A stretch of DNA of 19,691 nt, taken from Chloroflexota bacterium. GTDB lineage: Bacteria > Chloroflexota > Anaerolineae > Anaerolineales > Anaerolineaceae. The stretch spans positions 1 to 19,691 of the forward strand of contig JAKOSR010000207.1 in assembly GCA_029777225.1 (NCBI GenBank), given 5' to 3'. The notes under the pieces are model-generated. The model saw only the letters and a list, made by a program, of their open reading frames with translations, was not told the origin of the DNA and did no database searches. How positions within the stretch are numbered: the first letter of the stretch is position 1; every line of letters starts with the position of its first letter. Positions 13,887 through 19,691 of this stretch are shown here, piece after piece. The position numbers and the translations under genes were made by a program.

Positions 13887-15083
13887 ATGCCAAAAAATCC
13901 ACTGCTCCGCAACCTGCTCTTCGCCTCGCTCTACTTCACGCAGGGCACAATCCTCGGTTACTTCGCTTCACTCAACGCACTTTACCTGCTCGACAAAGGC
14001 CTGACCATGACCGATGTCGGCATTTTTGGCGCAATTGCCCTCATCCCCTTTGTGATTAAGATATTTCTGGGGATGTGGAGCGACCGGGTCAACCTGTTTG
14101 GCCGGGGTCACCGGGTGCCATACATTCTGATTGGGTTAGCGGTTCAGATGCTTTGTTTGCTCCTGGTGCCTGCCATCAATCCCAACTCGCAGTACTGGTG
14201 GTTTGTTGGCCTGGCGTTCATGCTGCAATTGGGAATGGCGCTTTATGATACCTGTACGGATGGCCTGGCATTGGACACCACACCGGTGGAACAGCAGGGC
14301 AAAATCCAGGCGTACATGGTGGGTGGACGTGCCATCGGTACCATTGTGGCAGCCTCTTTGGTGGGGTTGCTCGCGCAGCACGTTTCGTGGTCCGCGGTTT
14401 TTTGGACGCTCGCGGCGCTGACGCTTATTCCCGTTCCGCTGGTGCTTGGGGTACGGGAGCCAGAACGCGCGCCGGGGCAACGCTTCGAATGGCAAGCTTT
14501 TAGCGCTTTCAAGCGGTGGCCGGTCATTGCCGTTGGATTGGCTGGCCTGGTGGTGTTCCTGGTGATTGTGGGTGCCAACCAATTGGTTAACCCTTACTTG
14601 ACGGAAAAACTGCATATCAGCCTGTCGCAGGCCGGCTTAATCACCTCGCTGTGGGGGGGTGGGGTGGTGCTGGGCAGTCTGGTTGGAGCGCGCTTGATGG
14701 CTGCCCTCAAGGCCCACCGAGCCACGCTGGTGATGCTCGCGCTCGTGGCAGCCAGCCTCTTGTTGCTGGCGTTCCTTGTCTCCGGGCAGCTGGGCATTAT
14801 CCTGGCTATTGCCCTGGTGGTGTTCTTCGGGGTGGCTTATGGCAGCGCGCAGACCATCACCTTCGCGTTGTGCATGCGCCAGGTAGACCAGCGGATCGCC
14901 GCCTCGATGTTCGCCATCCTCATGGCTTTCACCAATGTTGGGCAGGGCATTGGGTTGGCGCTGGGCGGGGCGCTCTCCGAAGCGCGGGGGTTCAGCCTCA
15001 CTTTCATCGTCTTCGCGGTTATCCTGGTCTTGGTTTTGCCATTGCTCCCTGCGCTGTTCAAAGGAAAAGAGAGAGCGGCCTGA
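13887..15083 (+). CDS. MFS transporter, AmpG-like
   Basis: A 398-residue polytopic membrane protein with about twelve hydrophobic segments, typical of the major facilitator superfamily. The helix 2-3 loop has the motif GMWSDRVNLFGRGHRVPY (62-79), the signature region of MFS carriers. The YDTCTDGLALDTTPVEQQGK segment (120-139) recalls the AmpG and acetyl-CoA/peptidoglycan-fragment transporter group, so a muropeptide or similar solute is possible; this is inference, and the substrate is not readable. AAAGGGA lies a few bases before the ATG. A TATACT hexamer at 13837-13842 is a possible -10 box, 44 bases before the start. It diverges from the lipoprotein gene across about 146 bp, so the two promoters share this gap. 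Confidence 0.85.
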   Translation: MPKNPLLRNLLFASLYFTQGTILGYFASLNALYLLDKGLTMTDVGIFGAIALIPFVIKIFLGMWSDRVNLFGRGHRVPYILIGLAVQMLCLLLVPAINPNSQYWWFVGLAFMLQLGMALYDTCTDGLALDTTPVEQQGKIQAYMVGGRAIGTIVAASLVGLLAQHVSWSAVFWTLAALTLIPVPLVLGVREPERAPGQRFEWQAFSAFKRWPVIAVGLAGLVVFLVIVGANQLVNPYLTEKLHISLSQAGLITSLWGGGVVLGSLVGARLMAALKAHRATLVMLALVAASLLLLAFLVSGQLGIILAIALVVFFGVAYGSAQTITFALCMRQVDQRIAASMFAILMAFTNVGQGIGLALGGALSEARGFSLTFIVFAVILVLVLPLLPALFKGKERAA

Positions 15084-15241
15084 TCCATTCCCGGGCTGGA
15101 AGCAAGCAGACCCTAACGACAGGCTAAAGCCGTTCATTTCCACGCTGGGAAGGGATTCGCCGTGGACGCGGGGATGAGGTAAAGTGCCAGATGGTTATCC
15201 CATGATATTTGGGCATGGTTTCTGCTAACTTCCATCCCCTT

Positions 15242-15275
15242 TCTGCCAGGTTATGTGTATCAAAAACCTGGCAGA
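15242..15275. repeat. 11-bp perfect inverted repeat in the convergent gap
   Basis: TCTGCCAGGTT (15242-15252) and AACCTGGCAGA (15265-15275) are perfectly complementary across a 12-base spacer. It lies in the 296-bp gap between the MFS stop at 15083 and the flavin-protein stop at 15380. There is no U tract on either strand, so it may end transcription in a different way or bind a protein. The rest of the gap holds nothing else I can name. Confidence 0.55.
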
Positions 15276-15379
15276 TTGGCAGATATCCATCCTCAAATGA
15301 TAAGGATTCAAGGGTTGGGTCAGTTCCGGGTTAACGCCCACCAAAAACCGCCATGACGCCAGTGCTCGTCTTGCACAAT

Positions 15380-15853
15380 TCACTCGTCAATGGAAAAGGG
15401 TTGGCTGTAATCCACGGTGACCCACCGGGAAGGCCGTACGTGAATAATGACCGTCTCCCAGGCCTTGGTTAACCTTTCCGCAAAAGCCCTGGCTTGTGCC
15501 GGGTCCTCATAATACCTTTCCAAAATTTTGACCCGTTTCTCAAGGACGTCCGTGGTATCCAGGGTCGCTTCCCCATACGCCAACACAGACTGCAAGACCG
15601 GAGTATCAATATCGATCAACACGGTCACGCCTTTGTCCCGCTGGATGTTGCCGACCTTATGAGATTTCATCTGTGTCCCGAACAGAAACTCGCCATCTGT
15701 AAATAAAAAGTAGATGGGGGCGACATGGATGGTGCCATCGTGGTTGTGAGAACACAATCTGGCCAGGAGAGGCCTGGCCAGAAAGGTTTCGATCTCACGC
15801 GCAGTCGCGAATGGAGGGGCTTGTGGATGTTTTGACTTCACCACCGCTCCCAT
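15380..15853 (-). CDS. Pyridoxamine-5'-phosphate-oxidase-like flavin split-barrel protein
   Basis: A 157-residue cytosolic protein with the split-barrel flavin or deazaflavin fold. The pattern LLARLCSHNHDGTIHVAPIYF, then GEFLFGTQMKSHKVGNIQRD and VTVLIDID is the usual order of FMN/F420-binding strands (S64, K66 and N69 region binds the phosphate in relatives). The rest is a C-terminal helix and strand (ETVIIHVRPSRWVTVDYS). The cofactor (FMN, F420 or heme) and substrate are not decided by these motifs. The upstream RCC1 gene's TGA is directly followed by this ATG (TGAATG), so the two are translationally coupled; AAGG lies close before the ATG. A GTG at codon 5 preceded by GGGAG could be an alternative start. 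Confidence 0.8.
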   Translation of the reverse strand: MGAVVKSKHPQAPPFATAREIETFLARPLLARLCSHNHDGTIHVAPIYFLFTDGEFLFGTQMKSHKVGNIQRDKGVTVLIDIDTPVLQSVLAYGEATLDTTDVLEKRVKILERYYEDPAQARAFAERLTKAWETVIIHVRPSRWVTVDYSQPFSIDE

Positions 15854-17419
15854 TCACCTTAGGGTTAATGGCAGATAGACGGAAAAACTGACCCCGGGGT
15901 CTAGTAACGTGATGTCATATCCAAAAAGGTTCGCGCCGTTCACGATACTGACAAGGTCGGGTTCATCACCAGCATCCGGTCCGTCATACCAACCAGCAGG
16001 CTCCCATGCATCCGGGGGTCCGCCACCGTCATTATCCACATCCATAAAAGCGCTGATGTAATAGCTACCATCCGGAAGGCCCGCAATTCCATATAAATCA
16101 CCCACGTAGATTTGTGTGCTTTCCACTGGGGGCTGGCCCGTATCCAGGTGCAAGGAGACAAAAACCTTATGTCCGCCAGGCTGGGACCCGGAATATGAAA
16201 CATTCCCAAAAATGGACCCAATTTCGTTTATGACTTCCACCGGACTGGTGACAACGTCCGGATCATTGGTCCCAATCCCAAGCTGGCCTTCGTAATTTTT
16301 TCCCCAACATTGAATTGAGCCGTCATTTAGCAAGGCACAGGTATGATTGCCCCCGGCCGATATCCCGACCGCGGGTTTGGTCAGCCCCACCACGGCAGTT
16401 GGGATAAGCCGGTTGTTATCGGAGGTGCTATCGCCAATTTGCCCGTATCCGTTGTGCCCCCAACACTTCACGGCGCCTGTGGCGGAGAGTATCGCGCAAG
16501 AATGGTAAGCTCCAGCGGCAATCGCCGAGACACCGGAGGTTAATCCGCTTACGTCCACAGGGGAAGGGCTGTTGGTGGTGCTGTTGTTTCCCAACTCCCC
16601 ATCGCCATTGTACCCCCAGCATTTCACGCCGCCCCCAACAGTCAAGCCACAAGTGAATATCCCACCGCTCGCGATATTCTGCATGGTGCCAGTTCCCAGC
16701 CCACTCACCTGGACAGGCAGGTTACTGGCGGTTAATGGAGACCCGTTCCCCAGTTGGCCCCAGGTGTCCGCTCCCCAACAGAACGCTGCCCCAGTGCTGG
16801 TAATCGCGCAGACCTGGTTTGCCGACCCTACAGAAATCTTACTGAGCGTGCCTATCGAGACCGGTACCGGGGAAAGGTTTTCGCCAGTGTTGGTGCCATT
16901 CCCCATCTGACCAGAGTATCCGTTGCCCCAACAATACGCTAGGCCCGCGCTGGTGATTCCACACGTGGTTCCCGCCCCAGCGGAAACATGCCCTGGATTG
17001 GGGAAGTTGATGACTGCGGTTGGCGTTCCATCGTGGTCCGTGAGTCCATCCCCCAAGGCCCCGTAATAGCCATCCCCCCAGCACAGGGTCTCGTTATTCT
17101 CGGTGATGGCGCAACTGTGATAATCCCCTGAAGATATTTCAATAATGTTGTCCGAGAATCCGGTTGGGCGAATAGGAAAAGGATGGTACTCTTCCGGGGT
17201 GACCACCCCGAGCTGCAGGGTGTCTTCCTCATTAATCCCCCAACAAACGCCGGCTTTTCCACTGGTTACCGCGCAGGAAGTATCGTAACCAAGTTCAATT
17301 TGACTGTAAGTCACGGCCGTTGGAACCGCGCCAGGGGATGACCCGCTGGCGATATTACCAAACGGCAGCATGATGAAGGTGAGGATGAAAATAAAGGTCA
17401 ACACTTTTGAATTTCTCAT
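15854..17419 (-). CDS. Secreted RCC1-like seven-repeat beta-propeller protein
   Basis: A 521-residue exported protein. Residues 1-25 are a signal peptide (MRNSKVLTFIFILTFIMLPF). Then come seven RCC1-type repeats, each with a Cys pair ending in CWG: 49/59, 103/113, 153/163, 204/214, 257/267, 308/319 and 361/371, followed by segments such as GDGYYGALGDG and GHNGYGQIGD. Seven blades make one closed propeller, and the regular pairs suggest disulfides outside the cell. From about 400 an acidic domain follows (NVSYSGSQPG, DVDNDGGGPPD at 460-470, likely calcium-binding), and the protein ends with SVYLPLTLR (513-521), the YLPL motif. GGAGGAG stands before the ATG, a strong ribosome binding site. Partner or ligand unknown; protein binding is usual for propellers. 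Its leader is unusual, as reported below. Confidence 0.85.
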   Translation of the reverse strand: MRNSKVLTFIFILTFIMLPFGNIASGSSPGAVPTAVTYSQIELGYDTSCAVTSGKAGVCWGINEEDTLQLGVVTPEEYHPFPIRPTGFSDNIIEISSGDYHSCAITENNETLCWGDGYYGALGDGLTDHDGTPTAVINFPNPGHVSAGAGTTCGITSAGLAYCWGNGYSGQMGNGTNTGENLSPVPVSIGTLSKISVGSANQVCAITSTGAAFCWGADTWGQLGNGSPLTASNLPVQVSGLGTGTMQNIASGGIFTCGLTVGGGVKCWGYNGDGELGNNSTTNSPSPVDVSGLTSGVSAIAAGAYHSCAILSATGAVKCWGHNGYGQIGDSTSDNNRLIPTAVVGLTKPAVGISAGGNHTCALLNDGSIQCWGKNYEGQLGIGTNDPDVVTSPVEVINEIGSIFGNVSYSGSQPGGHKVFVSLHLDTGQPPVESTQIYVGDLYGIAGLPDGSYYISAFMDVDNDGGGPPDAWEPAGWYDGPDAGDEPDLVSIVNGANLFGYDITLLDPGVSFSVYLPLTLR

Positions 17420-17616
17420 TGTCTCCTCCGATGGTAAAGTCGGACCATTTTTCTGGTCGTGAATGACGTGCTAAGCAGCATGTCCGGGTGAGTAAGAACG
17501 CCATTAAAAGCGCCGCTCTCCTCAGCAAAGGAAAATATTTGACTGTAATCTGCCTTGTTTGGCACTGATATGGACAACAACCACAGTCCCGATGGAGACC
17601 AGGATTGGTCATCCAC
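17416..17616 (-). other. Possible 66-codon leader ORF, decayed PD40/TolB-type blade
   Basis: A frame from GTG 17616 ends at 17416, with its TGA overlapping the ATG of the RCC1 gene (ATGA). The segment VDDQSWSPSGLWLLSIS, then IFSFAEESGAFNGVLTHPDM matches the pattern of one PD40/TolB propeller blade (xxWSPDGxxLxxxS, IY, LT). The frame is preceded in phase by a TAG at 17638-17640, so no longer protein is present. The C-terminal MVRLYHRRRQ looks random. It may be a gene fossil or a translated leader; no Shine-Dalgarno signal is seen at the GTG. Confidence 0.4.
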
Positions 17617-17641
17617 GGAATCGTGCTGTTCTGATATCTAG

Positions 17642-17670
17642 ACTATACAGGAAATTTCTATGATTTTCAA
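17642..17670 (-). promoter_or_regulatory. Sigma70-like promoter of the RCC1 operon
   Basis: On the minus strand TTGAAA (17670-17665) and TATAGT (17647-17642) are separated by exactly 17 bases. Transcription would begin near 17635, giving a leader of about 215 bases before the RCC1 start codon. Confidence 0.65.
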
Positions 17671-17685
17671 TCACGCCAACGTCGT

Positions 17686-17752
17686 CGGACCAAGTCGTTT
17701 TTCTGCCATGGCGCCGGACTAATGGTTAGTTTTTACGGTCAGGCCCGGACCA
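17686..17752 (+). repeat. Three CGGACYA repeats upstream of mutS2
   Basis: CGGACCA at 17686-17692, CGGACTA at 17715-17721 and CGGACCA at 17746-17752, 29 and 31 bases apart start-to-start (about three helical turns). They lie in the 367-bp gap between the RCC1 and mutS2 start codons, just before the mutS2 -10 box. A further CGGACCA occurs at 17441-17447. They could be regulator sites. Confidence 0.35.
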
Positions 17753-17768
17753 TTGCGTGTCTCTTCCG

Positions 17769-17777
17769 TGATACACT
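17769..17777 (+). promoter_or_regulatory. Extended -10 promoter of mutS2
   Basis: TGATACACT is a TGN-type extended -10 (TACACT at 17772-17777). Transcription would begin near 17784, only about 3 bases before the ATG at 17787. No good -35 box was found. Confidence 0.45.
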
Positions 17778-17786
17778 TTTTAGGTC

Positions 17787-19691
17787 ATGAACCCAAAAAC
17801 CTTGATATTGCTCGAATTCCCCAAGATACTGGCGCGCCTGAAGGCCTATGCCGGCTTTACTGGGTCCGCGGACCTGGCCGAAAGCTTGCGCCCCACCAGC
17901 AGCCTGGAAAAAGCCCTGGATTTGCAGCAGCAAACCCGCGAGGCGCGCCTGCTCATCTCGCGCTATTCTGACCTGAGCTTCCAGGGCGCGGTGGACTTGC
18001 GGCCCATGGTGGACCAAACCCTCCACGGTATCACCCTGGAGGCGGTGGAACTGCTCGCCATCCGCAACACCCTGGTCATCTCGCGCAACGCTAAACGCGT
18101 CTTCGAGGAACACGCCCCAGACGCGCTCTCGCTGGCCGGCCATGCCGCTAACCTCTCGGAAGGGCTGGGCCTGGTGGACCTGATTAACAAGACGATTTCC
18201 GAACGCGGTGAGGTTTTGGATGGCGCGTCCGAAGCGCTCAGCCGAATCCGTTCTGAAATGAAAGTGACCCACGCCCGCCTGATGGAGCGGCTCTCCCGCT
18301 ACCTGAACGACCCCAACAGCGCGCATATGCTGCAGGAGGCGCTGATTACCCAGCGGGGCGGCCGCTACGTGCTGCCGCTCAAGTCGGAGTTCAAGGGGCG
18401 CATCAAGGCCATCATCCACGACCAGTCCGCTTCGGGGGCCACGCTGTTCATCGAGCCCATCGCGGTGGTGGAGTGGAACAACAAGTACCGTGAGCTGGAA
18501 CTGCAGGAGCGCGATGAAGTGCTGCGGGTGCTGCGGGAATTGAGCGTGCGCGTGGCTGAACAGGCCGAAAGCCTGAACATGACCATGGCGGCAATGTCCA
18601 TCCTGGACCTGGCCCTGATGAAAGCGCGCTACGCCGACGATCTCGGCGCGGTGGAGCCGGTGCTGCTCCCATTCATCCCCAACCCGTCGCCCCACCACCC
18701 CGGCAGCACCATCCGCCTGCGCCGTGCCCGGCATCCCTTGCTGGACCCGGCCAAAGCCGTCCCCATCGACTTTGAACTGGACCCGGAGACCTTCTCCGTG
18801 GTGCTCACCGGACCCAACACCGGTGGCAAAACGGTCACGCTCAAGACCGTGGGCCTGGCCGTGCTGATGGCGCAATCCGGCCTGCAGGTGCTGGCCCAGT
18901 CCGGGTCCCAGCTAAGCGTGTTCAGGGACGTATTTGCCGATATCGGGGATGAGCAGTCCATTGAGCAGTCGCTCTCCACCTTCTCTGGGCACATCACCCA
19001 GCTGGTACGCGTTTTGAAAAAGGCGGATTACCGCTCGCTGGTGTTACTGGATGAACTGGGCGCGGGCACGGACCCACAGGAAGGCTCCGCGCTAGCCAGG
19101 GCGGTGCTCTCACATTTGCTCAACCGGCGCATCACCTGCGTGGTGGCCACGCACTACCCCGAGCTGAAGGCCTTCGCGCACGCCACCAAGGGCGTGACCA
19201 ACGCCAGCCTGGAGTTCGACCTGGAGACCCTGCGGCCAACCTACCATCTCATCATCGGGCTGCCTGGGCGGTCCAACGCGCTGGCCATCGCCGAGCGGTT
19301 GGGATTAAGGCAAGATATCATCGACGCCGCGCGCAGTGAACTGGACCCGACCGAACTGCACGCCGAGGATTTGCTGGATGAAATCCATCGCCAGCGCGAC
19401 CTGGCACGTGAAAACTATGAGGCCTCTGAAAAAGCCCGGAGGGAAGCCGAGGCGGCCCGCCAAAAAACCAGCGCGCGGCTTGCCCAGCTGGAAGCCGATA
19501 AGAACGCCATCCTGCAGAAGGCCGAGGGGCAGGCGGAAGCGGAGCTGGAAGCCTTGCGGGCGGAGCTTGAAAAGATGCGCCGCGAGATGGCCAGGATGAA
19601 GGAACCCGCTGAAAAGACGGAACAGGTGACCCAGTTGCTGGAGAACCTGGCCGTGGTGGAAGAACAGCAGGAAAAGAAGGCCAAAAAGCAA
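17787..19691 (+). CDS. mutS2: Endonuclease MutS2, N-terminal 635 codons (runs off window)
   Basis: The frame is open from ATG 17787 to the last base, 635 codons. MutS2 is a MutS relative that lacks the mismatch-recognition domains and, in known members, has roles in recombination control or ribosome-collision rescue. The lever/core region (about 1-300) is followed by the ATPase: Walker A GPNTGGKT (342-349), SQLSVFRDVFADIGDEQSIE with STFSGH (signature loop), and Walker B LVLLDELGAGTDPQEG (418-433), then VVATHY. A coiled coil rich in Glu, Lys and Ala follows from about residue 530 to the edge. The C-terminal KOW and Smr nuclease regions lie outside the window. Upstream, AGGT is only a weak ribosome binding signal. 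A 378-codon frame on the opposite strand is a shadow of it. Very high confidence. Confidence 0.96.
   Translation, partial: MNPKTLILLEFPKILARLKAYAGFTGSADLAESLRPTSSLEKALDLQQQTREARLLISRYSDLSFQGAVDLRPMVDQTLHGITLEAVELLAIRNTLVISRNAKRVFEEHAPDALSLAGHAANLSEGLGLVDLINKTISERGEVLDGASEALSRIRSEMKVTHARLMERLSRYLNDPNSAHMLQEALITQRGGRYVLPLKSEFKGRIKAIIHDQSASGATLFIEPIAVVEWNNKYRELELQERDEVLRVLRELSVRVAEQAESLNMTMAAMSILDLALMKARYADDLGAVEPVLLPFIPNPSPHHPGSTIRLRRARHPLLDPAKAVPIDFELDPETFSVVLTGPNTGGKTVTLKTVGLAVLMAQSGLQVLAQSGSQLSVFRDVFADIGDEQSIEQSLSTFSGHITQLVRVLKKADYRSLVLLDELGAGTDPQEGSALARAVLSHLLNRRITCVVATHYPELKAFAHATKGVTNASLEFDLETLRPTYHLIIGLPGRSNALAIAERLGLRQDIIDAARSELDPTELHAEDLLDEIHRQRDLARENYEASEKARREAEAARQKTSARLAQLEADKNAILQKAEGQAEAELEALRAELEKMRREMARMKEPAEKTEQVTQLLENLAVVEEQQEKKAKKQ

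Noticed and set aside
17420..17640. Riboswitch in the RCC1 leader, for example c-di-GMP class I
   Set aside because: The long leader was checked for GGGCAAACC-type and similar conserved cores and none was found; only the short competing hairpins noted above.
17739..18875. Long open frame (378 codons) on the minus strand
   Set aside because: It lies opposite the confident mutS2 gene, is Gln/His/Arg-rich and has no domain signal. It is an antisense shadow of biased codon use.
1..19691. CRISPR arrays, tRNA or rRNA genes, insertion sequences, att sites
   Set aside because: No regular direct repeats with unique spacers, no cloverleaf with conserved T-loop, and no transposase or paired terminal repeats were seen by eye on either strand.

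Overview
The window looks like chromosomal DNA of a moderately GC-rich, Gram-positive-like or monoderm bacterium, most probably a member of the Chloroflexota (Anaerolineae-like). This is inferred from gene content and style. Two secreted proteins carry the short VYLPLxxR motif, which I remember as common in Chloroflexota exported proteins. There is a group-3-like cytosolic [NiFe] hydrogenase, a VTC-type polyphosphate polymerase domain gene next to a DUF4956 gene, and several genes that appear to be transcribed without a leader. No rRNA, tRNA, CRISPR array or insertion sequence was seen.

Layout: 1-1212 (minus strand) holds the N-terminal end of an MFS transporter, a small two-helix membrane protein and a DUF4287/DUF5655 protein. 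1421-3606 (plus) is a two-gene [NiFe] hydrogenase operon with its own promoter and a very strong terminator, shared with the convergent gene that follows. 3669-5600 (minus) is a secreted C39-like cysteine peptidase joined to a cadherin-like and a jelly-roll domain. 5842-7971 (minus) holds an HD-domain hydrolase, a tiny membrane protein and an orphan imidazolonepropionase (hutI). 8044-11671 (minus) holds a histidine kinase and response regulator, and upstream of them a DUF4956 membrane protein overlapping a VTC/polyphosphate-polymerase protein. 11824-13740 (minus) is a large Cthe_2159-like lipoprotein. 13887-15083 (plus) is an MFS transporter. 15380-17419 (minus) is a flavin split-barrel protein and a secreted seven-repeat RCC1 propeller. 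17787-19691 (plus) is the first 635 codons of mutS2, running off the window.

The most coherent functional block is 8044-13740. A membrane DUF4956 protein and a VTC-type polymerase sit next to a two-component system and a surface lipoprotein with a ladder of acidic Asp-Gly turns. I recall VTC, DUF4956, CotH and Cthe_2159 genes clustering in Clostridia, and their joint role is not established. CotH is missing here. A regulated envelope polyphosphate/calcium system is my best hypothesis.

Two further points stand out. The hydrogenase large subunit stops exactly at the processed C-terminus and has Gln where the family has a metal-binding His or Arg. Three genes (HD hydrolase, hutI, response regulator) have a -10 hexamer exactly 6 bases before the ATG and no Shine-Dalgarno sequence, which is the geometry of leaderless transcription.
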